Source of the DNA: JAADHX01 sp964569385 | Lineage (GTDB): Bacteria; Actinomycetota; Acidimicrobiia; Acidimicrobiales; Poriferisodalaceae | DNA length: 64,000 bases | NCBI GenBank assembly: GCA_964569385.1 | Contig: CAZMUM010000014.1 | Span: 43,064-107,063, forward strand | Reading direction: 5' to 3' | Part shown: in pieces, positions 41,842 to 49,494 of the stretch | How the letters are laid out: every line of letters starts with the position of its first letter | Numbering within the stretch: the stretch's first letter is position 1 | Notes under the pieces: model-generated | The model's input: the letters and a program-made list of their open reading frames with translations, nothing else | Told to the model about the DNA's origin: nothing | The model's database searches: none | Made by a program: the position numbers and the translations under genes

Positions 41842-43248
41842 CTACTGCTTTGCTCGTACTTGATCTGATGGACCGGCTGTGTCGTCTGGATTCGGCTCGG
41901 GTGTGATCGCGGTGGGGAAACCATCGGGGCGATAGGCCCTGGCCAGAATCGACATGGGATGCATGGGCCGGCGCCCGGCATGTTGGCCGAATTGGATTGC
42001 GGCTAGCGGGCAGTCGGTGGCCCAAATCTCGGCGTCTTCGGCGGCGTTCATGCCATCGAATGCCTTCTTGCCAACTCGGATTGACACTTCGAAACCTTCG
42101 GTCTTCATGGCGTAGGTGCCGTCGTGGCCGCAGCATTCCATGGTGGTAGATGGGGTCACGCCAGGGATTCTGCGAATGAGATCGCGGCCCTTGAAACCAA
42201 CCGCTTGGGCTCTCAGGTGACACGGCGCGTGATAGCTGACGTCGCCGGGCGTCGATTTGAAGTCCTCGTTGAATCGTTCCTCTTTGCGGATCGACCACAA
42301 GAATTCGCCAGGATCCATGACACTGGCGGCCACCTTTTTGGCACGTTCGCGGTCGTCGGAGTCGACGAGGGTTGGATACTCCTGGCGCAACATCATCGAA
42401 CACGTCGGATTGATCACCAGAACCTTTTTGCCAGCATCGACATGGGCCTCGAGTTTGTCGAGGTTTACCTTGGCCTTCTTGCGCATGGTGTCGAGATCGC
42501 CGGACTCCCACGCAGGCATTCCGCAACATTGGAAACCGGCTTCACAGGTGACTCCAACGCTGTTGGTTCGCAGTACTTCGACGGTGTCTTGGCCAATCTT
42601 GGGCTCGTTGTGCTGCACGTAACACGTCTGGAACAGCACCGCTTCACCGTCTGTTGGATCGTCGTGGATGAGGCCCTCGTTCTTGGCCCACTTCTCGAAG
42701 GTGTGACGTGCGAACGGCGGAAGGTCTTTGTCTGGATGAATGCCAAGCACCTTTTCGAGGAACTTGCGATGCAGCTTTGAGCGTGAGTTGAGGGCATTGG
42801 CCGCGCCAAGACTGGCGCGGGCCGCGGCGCCAGCCCGGTCTGGGTCGGCCAATACCTTGTCGCGAAATGAAGTGCCATTGGCTTTGGTGCGTTGGGCTTT
42901 GTAGCGATGGACGAGATTGGGGAAGTCGAGTTTGTAGTCGTGGCCATCGCGTTCGGTGTACGGGCATTGAACCTCGCACAACTTGCATTGGAAACACTCG
43001 TCCATGACTTGTTCGGTTTCGGCATCGGTGATGGACGAAACCTTGCCGTCGTGTCGATCGTCGATGAACGAAAAAAGCGACGGGAACGAGTCGCAGTATT
43101 TGAAACACAACCTGCAGCCATGACAGACCTCGAACGTTCGCTCGAGCTCCTTAGCGAGAGCTTCAGAGTCCCAGTACACCGAGTCGGCGGGGTCGTAGGA
43201 CAACCCGTCGGTTGGCGAGTACGAGATCGGGCGGTTCGAATCTGTCAT
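41842..43248 (-). CDS. (Fe-S)-binding oxidoreductase, GlpC/heterodisulfide-reductase HdrD-like
   Basis: A 468-residue protein. The N-terminus carries two 4Fe-4S ferredoxin-type motifs: CHGCRLCFKYC and CFQCKLCEVQC (about 42-120). The C-terminal half has the CCG domains of HdrB/GlpC: CGMPAWESGD preceded by CEAGFQCC, NPTCSMMLRQEY, APCHLRAQAVG and ECCGHDGTYAMK. The proteins transfer electrons to or from a membrane quinone or thiol partner. The gene is between rubrerythrin and DUF3501 genes, suggesting that it supplies electrons for peroxide reduction by rubrerythrin; this is inferred from operon context and is not established. Confidence 0.87.
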   Translation of the reverse strand: MTDSNRPISYSPTDGLSYDPADSVYWDSEALAKELERTFEVCHGCRLCFKYCDSFPSLFSFIDDRHDGKVSSITDAETEQVMDECFQCKLCEVQCPYTERDGHDYKLDFPNLVHRYKAQRTKANGTSFRDKVLADPDRAGAAARASLGAANALNSRSKLHRKFLEKVLGIHPDKDLPPFARHTFEKWAKNEGLIHDDPTDGEAVLFQTCYVQHNEPKIGQDTVEVLRTNSVGVTCEAGFQCCGMPAWESGDLDTMRKKAKVNLDKLEAHVDAGKKVLVINPTCSMMLRQEYPTLVDSDDRERAKKVAASVMDPGEFLWSIRKEERFNEDFKSTPGDVSYHAPCHLRAQAVGFKGRDLIRRIPGVTPSTTMECCGHDGTYAMKTEGFEVSIRVGKKAFDGMNAAEDAEIWATDCPLAAIQFGQHAGRRPMHPMSILARAYRPDGFPTAITPEPNPDDTAGPSDQVRAKQ

Positions 43249-43283
43249 GGCTGCTAGGTGTTTCTGTCGGTGCGGTGGCTAGC

Positions 43284-43700
43284 TCAGGAGACGCTGTCGA
43301 GCATCTGCTCGAAGCGGCCAGCATGGCTCTTCTCGGCCTTGGCCAACGTCTCGAACCAGTCGGCGATCTCGCCGAAGCCCTCTTCGCGAGCCGTCTTGGC
43401 CATACCTGGGTACATCTCGGTGTACTCGTGGGTCTCGCCGGCAACGGCCGACTTGAGGTTGGCAATGGTGTCGCCAATGGGCTCGCCGGTAGCGGGGTCG
43501 CCTACAGGCTTGAGGTAGTCGAGGTGCCCGTGAGCATGGCCGGTTTCGCCTTCGGCTGTTTCGCGGAAGTTCCCCGCGACTTCTGGGTAGCCCTCAACAT
43601 CGGCGACCTTTGCGAAGTAGAGGTAACGACGGTTGGCCTGGGACTCGCCCGCAAAGGCGGCCTTGAGGTTGCCGTGAGTCTCGCTGCCATTGAGTTCCAT
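43284..43700 (-). CDS. Rubrerythrin-like ferritin-fold diiron protein
   Basis: A 138-residue four-helix protein. Diiron ligands are supplied by AFAGESQANRRYLYFAK, FRETAEGETGHAH, AVAGETHEYTEMYP and LAKAEKSHAGRFE, giving the Glu and ExxH set of rubrerythrins. The C-terminal rubredoxin domain of classical rubrerythrins is absent, so electrons must come from elsewhere, possibly the Fe-S protein encoded 35 bases downstream. The family reduces hydrogen peroxide in the cytoplasm. The gene is divergent from a Fur-family regulator, with two palindromes between them. Confidence 0.9.
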   Translation of the reverse strand: MELNGSETHGNLKAAFAGESQANRRYLYFAKVADVEGYPEVAGNFRETAEGETGHAHGHLDYLKPVGDPATGEPIGDTIANLKSAVAGETHEYTEMYPGMAKTAREEGFGEIADWFETLAKAEKSHAGRFEQMLDSVS

Positions 43701-43803
43701 GGTGTGTCTCCTGGAGTTGTTAGCGCTACTGATGAACGCTGTGTTTGTTGGAATCAGTTCGTTGGAATATGGACCCTAGAGGGTGCCAGAGATGACCCTA
43801 CCA

Positions 43804-43824
43804 GGACCTATTTGGACTAGGTCC
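43804..43824. promoter_or_regulatory. Candidate operator palindrome, GGACCTA-N7-TAGGTCC
   Basis: A perfect 7-bp inverted repeat around 7 bases lies in the intergenic region between the rubrerythrin gene (start 43700) and the Fur-family gene (start 43887). Dyads of this size are typical of repressor sites. Confidence 0.5.
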
Positions 43825-43840
43825 AAGTTCGGAAGAAACC

Positions 43841-43854
43841 TAAAACTAGTTCTA
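43841..43854. promoter_or_regulatory. Candidate Fur/PerR-type box, TAAAACTAGTTCTA
   Basis: AT-rich 14-base palindrome with one mismatch, centred on CTAG, about 33 bases before the fur-like start. Its composition and size resemble Fur/PerR boxes. It could control both divergent genes, with autoregulation of the regulator. Confidence 0.45.
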
Positions 43855-43886
43855 ACTCAACTACGGATCAGCTAACATTGCATCAC

Positions 43887-44318
43887 ATGAAGCCCCGACT
43901 ACTGGACAGGTTGCGCGATCGCGGATATCGCCTAACGTCGCAGCGGCGGGTTGTGGCTGAGGTTCTAGCCGGTGAAGATGTACACCTGACCGCCGACGAG
44001 GTGCACCAAGCGGCGGCAGCGTTGTTGCCAGAGATAAGCAGGGCCACCGTGTACAGCACGCTGAGACAGTTGGTCGACCTAGGCGAACTGAATGAGCTAA
44101 ACCTCGATGGCCGCTCCAAGCGGTACGACCCCAACGTCGACCCCAAGCACCATCACCTCTTGTGCACCACTTGCGGGTCGGTCTACGACGTCGGTCACCA
44201 CAGCACGGCTCCTGAGTTGCAGCCCGACGAACTTCGGGGCATGACTGTTGATAGTGCCGACGTTGTTTATCAGGGCACCTGTGCGTGCTGCGTTGCCATA
44301 GCCCGAACGACTCGGTGA
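43887..44318 (+). CDS. Fur-family metalloregulator (Fur/PerR/Zur-type)
   Basis: A protein of about 143 residues. The N-terminal winged helix has RDRGYRLTSQRRVVAEVLA and ISRATVYSTLRQLVDLGELNEL, the typical Fur recognition helix. The C-terminal dimer domain has PKHHHLLCTTCGSVYDV and GTCACC, with Cys and His likely binding Zn. It senses iron, peroxide or zinc and represses stress genes. Divergent orientation to the rubrerythrin operon suggests it controls that operon, PerR-like. The ATG at 43887 starts the conserved region; a TTG three codons upstream is less likely. Confidence 0.88.
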   Translation: MKPRLLDRLRDRGYRLTSQRRVVAEVLAGEDVHLTADEVHQAAAALLPEISRATVYSTLRQLVDLGELNELNLDGRSKRYDPNVDPKHHHLLCTTCGSVYDVGHHSTAPELQPDELRGMTVDSADVVYQGTCACCVAIARTTR

Positions 44319-44381
44319 GCGACTGTTGCACACGAGCGCACGTTTAGGTACGACACCCCCATATCGAAGACGATCCCTGTC

Positions 44382-45233
44382 TTAGGGCTCCAGCAGTTCG
44401 ATGGTGATCTCGAAGGTCGTCGAAAAGTCTGAACTGCTAGCGGGCACGGTGAGAACGCCGCCGATGGTTCCGCCTCCGAACACGAGAATCGCCCGACTCG
44501 AGACCCCTGGGGCGACTTCGTCGGCGCCGAGCACGGAGGTGACCTCGAACTCAGCGCCGGTGCTCGACCTGTGCACGGCGGCGAAGCCGTTGATGAGTGC
44601 GACATCGTTGGCGTGATTGGTGACATCGATCACGACGACAAGCTCGTTGGCAGGGATAGTCAGGTAGGCCGATACCACCGACACCGCCACCGACCCGTCG
44701 ATCCCTGACCTACCACCGGTTAGGAGCCGGCCTTGCAACGACTGGCCATCGATGTCGAACTCGGTGAGAAGGCCATCGGCTCCGACGGCGAAGTTGCCAA
44801 ATGTCCGACATTGTCCGCCGGTGGGAGTTGGATCGCACACCACGACCTCGTTCGAAGTCGAATCGTCTACTCGCCCGATGGGTTGTTCGGGCAGAACCGA
44901 AAGAGCCGCGACCTGATGCTCGACGTACCTACGCGCCAGCGAATCGGATGCGGTGAGTTCAACAAGACGTCGCGCCGCGGACTCAGAACGGGCCGCCAAG
45001 TTCGTGGCGAACTCCGTGGCGATGCCCGGAGGAACCGTGGTGGTCTGATCCGACGGAACAGCCGTTGTCGTCGTGAGGATGCTTGACGGCGGGTTCGAGG
45101 TGATGGGCGGATTGGTCACATCGTCGTCCCTGGTGGCAACAACCACGGCAACGACCAACACAACGGCGATGACAACCACAGCGATGAGCGCTACGGGGTT
45201 GGATGAGGTGGCTGGCCTGTTAGTCGATGGCAC
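44382..45233 (-). CDS. Membrane-anchored Thr-rich protein, function unknown
   Basis: A protein of about 283 residues with a single N-terminal helix (PVALIAVVVIAVVLVVAVVVATR, about 13-35), then a short Thr/Pro-rich region (about 40-68) and a beta-rich extracellular domain with no recognisable family. The C-terminal part has ELVVVIDVTNHANDVALINGF and ILVFGGGTIGGVL, suggesting an immunoglobulin-like fold. It would be a type II or lipoprotein-like surface protein. GTG 45233 is the favoured start, because the frame before it overlaps the divergent hydrolase gene. Confidence 0.65.
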   Translation of the reverse strand: MPSTNRPATSSNPVALIAVVVIAVVLVVAVVVATRDDDVTNPPITSNPPSSILTTTTAVPSDQTTTVPPGIATEFATNLAARSESAARRLVELTASDSLARRYVEHQVAALSVLPEQPIGRVDDSTSNEVVVCDPTPTGGQCRTFGNFAVGADGLLTEFDIDGQSLQGRLLTGGRSGIDGSVAVSVVSAYLTIPANELVVVIDVTNHANDVALINGFAAVHRSSTGAEFEVTSVLGADEVAPGVSSRAILVFGGGTIGGVLTVPASSSDFSTTFEITIELLEP

Positions 45234-45292
45234 AGTCTGAGACGATACGCGTCTGTAGCCGCCTTGGCGACGCTGGCCGCTACCGTGACGAA

Positions 45293-46075
45293 ATGGCACT
45301 CAACGATTACTCGGTCGAATCCTTTTCCGCCGGCGGGATAACCCACGACGTCTATTGGCGCGGTGAGGGGCCAGGCGTTGTGGTCATGGCCGAAATTCCG
45401 GGCATCACGCCGAAAGTTATTGAGTTCGCCGATGGGTGTGTCGAGCGCGGGATGACGGTGGCGATGCCCTCGATCTTCGGCACCCCAGGGGCCGAGCCGA
45501 GCAACGCTCGGGTGCTGGGCGTGATGGGCCGAGCCTGTATCCGCAAGGAGTTCTCGGCCTTTGCGGCCAAGGCCGACCGGCCCATTACCGACTGGATGAG
45601 AGCGGTAGCGGCCGAGTTACACAAACGAGCCGGAGGACCCGGTGTTGGCGCGGTCGGAATGTGTTTCACCGGCGGGTTCGCGTTGGCGATGATGGTCGAT
45701 GACGTTGTGATTGCGCCCGTCTTGTCGCAGCCATCGATTCCGCTCGGCCCCAAACGCAAGGCCGACCTTGGCCTCTCCGACGAATCGCTGGCGATCGTCA
45801 AAGAACGCGTCGATGGCGGATGCCAGGTGCTCGGCCTTCGCTTCACCGGCGATAGCTTCGTGCCAGCCGAACGTTTCGACGAGCTTCGTAAACAACTCGG
45901 CGACGGCTTCATCGCAGTCGAGATCGAATCGCCTGACCCCGCATGGGACCTTGGCAAGAAAGCCCACAGCGTCATCACCCAAGAGGTCGATCACTCTCGG
46001 CCAGATCACCCGGCCACGTTGGCCTTCGAGCAGGTGCTCGGCTTCTTGCAGGAGAAACTCGGACTAACGAACTAA
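45293..46075 (+). CDS. Dienelactone hydrolase-family protein
   Basis: A 260-residue alpha/beta hydrolase with the dienelactone hydrolase fold: GPGVVVMAEIPGITP at the first strand, and nucleophile region GAVGMCFTGGFALAMM (about 119-134), where Cys is the nucleophile. An Asp/His pair fits in the C-terminal LGLRFTGDSF and DHSRPDHPATL. Such enzymes hydrolyse cyclic or ester lactones in the cytoplasm; the real substrate is unknown. ATG 45293 gives MALNDYSVESF. The stop overlaps the end of the convergent coaE by 4 bases. Confidence 0.85.
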   Translation: MALNDYSVESFSAGGITHDVYWRGEGPGVVVMAEIPGITPKVIEFADGCVERGMTVAMPSIFGTPGAEPSNARVLGVMGRACIRKEFSAFAAKADRPITDWMRAVAAELHKRAGGPGVGAVGMCFTGGFALAMMVDDVVIAPVLSQPSIPLGPKRKADLGLSDESLAIVKERVDGGCQVLGLRFTGDSFVPAERFDELRKQLGDGFIAVEIESPDPAWDLGKKAHSVITQEVDHSRPDHPATLAFEQVLGFLQEKLGLTN

Positions 46076-46689
46076 CCCGCCTTCTCGGTGTGGAGACCCT
46101 GAAGCGCCGCCCACAGCTCGCCGACACTATCTGCGAGCTGCTCGGGAGTCCCCAGGTTTCCGATAACGAAATGGGCCGCGGCCCTACGCTCATCATCGGT
46201 GGCTTGGGCATCCATGCGGGCCAGGGCGTCTTCCTGGGTCATGCCGCGATCGAGCAGTCGACGGAGACGCACGTCGGTCGGCGCCTCGATCACAACCACA
46301 ACTTCGTAACGATGCCTGTTGTTGTATCCCAAGGTGCTTTCGACAAGCACCGCCATCTCAAGCACAACAATGCTCTCGTCGGGAAACTCATCGACCGTCT
46401 TGTCGATCAAATCGTTGATCGCTGGGTGGCTAATTGCTTCGAGATCCTTAAGAGCGCGCTCGTCGTTGAATACGATTCCGGCGAGCGCCTGACGGTCGAT
46501 GTCGCCGCTGTCGGATCGAACCACATCGCCGAATCTCTCGACCACAGCTTCGATGGCGGTTCCGCCGTGACCGAGTACCTGACGGCCAAGGCCATCAACG
46601 TCGACGACCACGGCACCACGGCGCGCCAACGCCGTCGCTGCCGTGCTTTTTCCAGCACCGATTCCACCTGTGAGTCCGACGATAAGCAT
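46072..46689 (-). CDS. coaE: Dephospho-CoA kinase
   Basis: A 205-residue P-loop kinase, the last step in coenzyme A synthesis (ATP plus dephospho-CoA). The P-loop is LIVGLTGGIGAGKSTAAT (about 2-19). VVDVDGLGRQVLGHGG holds the substrate-binding DAD-like element (VDVDG). HPAINDLI is the conserved HP element and IEAPTDVRLRRLLDRGMTQEDALARMDAQ is the CoaE lid/CoA-binding region. Length is usual for the family. It converges on the dienelactone hydrolase gene, overlapping by 4 bases. Confidence 0.94.
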   Translation of the reverse strand: MLIVGLTGGIGAGKSTAATALARRGAVVVDVDGLGRQVLGHGGTAIEAVVERFGDVVRSDSGDIDRQALAGIVFNDERALKDLEAISHPAINDLIDKTVDEFPDESIVVLEMAVLVESTLGYNNRHRYEVVVVIEAPTDVRLRRLLDRGMTQEDALARMDAQATDDERRAAAHFVIGNLGTPEQLADSVGELWAALQGLHTEKAG

Positions 46690-46771
46690 CGTCCGACCTT
46701 ATCGGCTCGACGCTGGCTGTTGAACTCGCCGACCTATCCCGACAGAGGCAGCGGTGCGGATCTGTGGTTGG

Positions 46772-47920
46772 TCAAACCAGGACGAGGTCACCAGTCGAGC
46801 TGCCTTGTTCGGTCGAGCTGTCTTGTTCGGTCGACGACAGCGTCATCTTGGCTCGGGCCGCGACGCGGCCGGCCGCGGTATCGAGGTCGGGAACCTCGAG
46901 GTCAAGCTCCCCGTCGATCCACCTATACAGCGCCGGACGAAGCCGACCGCTGCCAGCTGCAAGCTCGGCCAACGCGCTGTCGATGAGAAGGTTGACCGCA
47001 GCGCAGGTCAGTACTTCGTCGAGGGCAACGATTGCCACCCGCTCGCCACCAAGGACCACCCACACGCCGTCGCCGGCTCGCACGGGAACGTACTGATCGA
47101 GGTGGCACACAGTCGCAGCGATTTCGCGGGACTTGGTCTCGATCACGAACAGTCGGCAGCCCGTATCGACGACCAGCTGGACAGACGGTGATGCGAAATC
47201 TCGAACGCGACTCTGCACCACATCGGTGGCCATCGTCCGGTCGATGCCCCAAGAAGCGAGGTCGGCGTCGGTGACCCACGAGTCGCCTAGTGACAATGCG
47301 GCACAGGTATCAGGCAGCGGAGAAGGGGTCTTGGCTTCGGTCGGAATATCGTCGGCAAACTCGTTGGCGACAACGCGAAGTTCCATCGACGCCAGAGCTG
47401 CCGCAAGCGGACCGACCTCAACCGTTGGCTCCGGGACAAGCTCAGTGGGCATCGATGTCGACTGGTCGACTGTCATCGGCGGAGGCTCAGTAAGGTCGAG
47501 GACCGGCGAGGTCGGTGACAGGGGACGAAGTTCGAGGGCCCCGGCTAGCGACGACGCTCTCGCGGTGGTGTTCTTCGCCGGTCGTTGCCCCGGTGCCGAC
47601 ACGTCAAGGAAACCCGAGCTGGTGTTCGAGCGTGTTCTGGTGAGGTAGCCCAGAGGCGCGGAGCGGTTATGCACTGCGCCACCACCACCAGCATGGCGGC
47701 TCACAACCGAAGCCGAGAACTTGTTGACGACATTGGCCCATTGGTCGTGGGGTTTCTCTGTAACCGCTGAAACAATCGAAGCAATGTCGATATGTTCGCC
47801 GTTGGCTTTCACATTGTGACCGTCGTAGAAGGCCTCAAGCCCACCCTGACGCAAGCCATCAACGAGGCGCATAGCCACCCAAGCGCGAGCAGCGTTCGAA
47901 TCAGATGAAGACGTTGGCAT
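46772..47920 (-). CDS. Hypothetical protein with an Asp/Ser-rich linker and a variable repeat tail
   Basis: A 382-residue protein, mostly soluble, no signal peptide and no family I recognise. It begins MPTSSSDSNAARAWVAMRLVDGLRQGG, followed by EAFYDGHNVKANGEHIDIASIVSAVTEKPHDQWANVVNKF (about 31-70). A low-complexity region follows (about 95-190). The middle part, LRVVANEFADD and on to AALSLGDSWVTDADLASWGIDRTMATDVVQ, leads to a beta-rich part with FVIETKSREIAATVCHLDQYVPVRAGDGVWVVLGGERVAIVALDEVLT. The final residues repeat SSTEQ twice, from an 18-base DNA repeat at 46791-46835. It may be a regulator or cell-envelope linked protein; there is no evidence. Confidence 0.6.
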   Translation of the reverse strand: MPTSSSDSNAARAWVAMRLVDGLRQGGLEAFYDGHNVKANGEHIDIASIVSAVTEKPHDQWANVVNKFSASVVSRHAGGGGAVHNRSAPLGYLTRTRSNTSSGFLDVSAPGQRPAKNTTARASSLAGALELRPLSPTSPVLDLTEPPPMTVDQSTSMPTELVPEPTVEVGPLAAALASMELRVVANEFADDIPTEAKTPSPLPDTCAALSLGDSWVTDADLASWGIDRTMATDVVQSRVRDFASPSVQLVVDTGCRLFVIETKSREIAATVCHLDQYVPVRAGDGVWVVLGGERVAIVALDEVLTCAAVNLLIDSALAELAAGSGRLRPALYRWIDGELDLEVPDLDTAAGRVAARAKMTLSSTEQDSSTEQGSSTGDLVLV

Positions 47921-48169
47921 TGCCGTTCTCTCCCCATAGCCGCGAGCAGTAACGCCCGCTATCTACCTAGTTGCAACGTAGGTCGACCGCTAGGTGTTCG
48001 GCTTCACTGTTCCGATCACTTCGCGTCCCTGCCGCTTCGTCTTGTGATTACTTCGCGTCCCTGCCGCTTCGTCTTGTGATTACTTCGCGTCCCTGCCGCT
48101 TCGTCTTGTGATTACTTCGCGTCCCTGCCGCTTCGTTAGGCCAACTCCGCTGCGGACGACAGGGCCTAG
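47921..48169. other. Intergenic region containing a tandem repeat array
   Basis: About 250 bases without a gene. The only feature is the tandem repeat at 48018-48136, described separately. Confidence 0.6.
48018..48136. repeat. Tandem repeat of a 32-base unit, about 3.7 copies
   Basis: The unit begins ACTTCGCGTCCCTGCCGC and is 32 bases long, with copies starting at 48018, 48050, 48082 and 48114; the last is cut after 23 bases. The full copies are identical to one another. There are no spacers between copies, so this is not a CRISPR. It ends about 30 bases before the broken binding-protein gene at 48170. The unit length is not a multiple of 3, and no frame is open through it on either strand. 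Confidence 0.85.
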
Positions 48170-49256
48170 GTGGCCGCGAATCGTTGTAGGAGACTCAAGC
48201 TGTTTGGTGCCGTAGCAGCGGCGACACTATTGCTGGTCGGTTGTACCAGCGACGGCTCGGCAGCAGGCCCGAACACTGAGCCAGAAGCAGCCGCCGATAT
48301 CGAGATAGTAACCACAGTCCTCGGCGCTTCCGAGATTGACCAGGCGGCGGATTCTCAGGGTGCGTTTGCACTCGACGGTCTAGGTCAAACTACCGAATCG
48401 ACGAATAGAGCACAGACGCCCACGTCGGCCCAGACCAGTACCCCTTCGACCAACCCGACCTCTTCGTCCACGCTGCCTGATCACGTGGCCGGCCCAACGA
48501 CATTGCCGGCCGCGACCACCACAACGGTCATAACAGTGACAACAACAACCGCAGCGCCAACGGTGCTTCCCCCATGGCGCGTTGGTCTCATTAACACCGA
48601 GGGGTCCAGTCAGGGTTCGTTTGAGGGCTACCGGGGTGGTGTCGATCTGTTCTCAGACATCACGTTGCCAATTGTCCACGGCGCCGGAGTTCCGATTCTT
48701 GGTGGGTATGTGATCACCTCTGGTGATGCCAACGCGACGAATGCACTGTTTGATGTTGGTGGTCTGCCTGCGGTCTTCGCAGCCATGGCGTCCGCGGCTG
48801 TCGCCGGAATAGAAGTCGAGTTGATTTCGCTTCCGTTCGGTACGGTCGACGACATGTAACGACGCTGATCTACTGCTACAGATCGACGACTATGCGGCTG
48901 AGCCACTCGTCGCATTCGAGATAGCCGAGGCGCAATTAGTCGAAGCGACTGGTGCTGCGCTGGCCCAGCAGCTCGACTTCGCCAATCTCGTCTTGGGGCA
49001 GTCGAACCTGGATCTTGTCGATGACCCAATGGCTCTTCGGGGTTGGGTCACGGGAATACGCGTAGTCGATGTGCTCGACCAGATCGGCCCCGATGTAGCC
49101 CAAGCCCGAACCATCGTTGCTCCACATCTGCTGAGTTTTGGACAGTTCGACTGCGGCCAGTCCGAGCTTTCGCTCTGCGCCGCCGACATCATGTTCTTCG
49201 ACCTGGTCGATGGACAACCCTTCGGCCCTCCGGCGTTGTTCAACGGCATCGCCTGA
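48170..49256 (+). pseudogene. Frameshifted gene for a solute-binding lipoprotein
   Basis: The first frame (48170-48859) encodes a lipoprotein signal (lipobox LLVGC), a Thr/Pro-rich linker and RVGLINTEGSSQGS, the start of a type 1 periplasmic-binding domain; the next part skips rapidly to GVPILGGYVITSGD. It stops at TAA 48857. The next frame continues without a start from 48852 to 49256: DADLLLQIDDYAAEPLVA, and later the C-terminal VRVVDVLDQIGPD and CGQSELSLCAADI elements also seen in such receptors. A one-base slip near 48850 and a likely internal deletion account for it. It is a decayed paralogue of the receptor at 2075, unless a sequencing error or programmed frameshift is involved. Confidence 0.65.
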
Positions 49257-49340
49257 GGGGGGATCTTTGGGTGGGCATGTCGCACGCCGCCACTGCCTAC
49301 GTCGGGTGGGTGGCACCGCTCTGCCGTCGTCCGGCCTGTG

Positions 49341-49365
49341 TCCTGCGACCTCCAAGGTCGCAGGA
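49341..49365. terminator. Hairpin between converging genes (10-bp stem)
   Basis: TCCTGCGACC and GGTCGCAGGA pair perfectly around TCCAA. There is no long T run, though TTTGC follows a few bases on. It lies between the broken binding-protein gene and the convergent LOG-family gene. Confidence 0.5.
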
Positions 49366-49386
49366 ACAATCTTTGCAAGGGTGTAT

Positions 49387-49416
49387 GGCCCCCAGCACAA
49401 AGGTATTGCTGGGGCC
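49387..49416. terminator. Second hairpin between converging genes
   Basis: GGCCCCCAGCA pairs with TGCTGGGGCC with one bulged base, loop CAAAGGTAT. It lies next to the previous hairpin and may terminate transcription from both sides. Confidence 0.4.
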
Positions 49417-49494
49417 GTAGGGGTAAATCACGAATCGATTAATCTCGTTCATTCCACAACGGCTAAGCAGTCTCTCCAATACACCGACCATCGG

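Noticed and set aside
41840..42529. Upstream extension of the DUF3501 frame (to 42529)
   Set aside because: It overlaps the Fe-S reductase gene in another frame; the true start is ATG 41839, 2 bases after the previous stop.
48018..48136. Repeat array considered as a CRISPR
   Set aside because: The copies follow each other without spacers and no cas genes lie nearby; the unit is a simple 32-base tandem repeat.
49257..49494. Possible structured RNA or tRNA around 49260-49430
   Set aside because: Two hairpins are visible but no tRNA cloverleaf or known RNA motif; they are better explained as terminators between converging genes.
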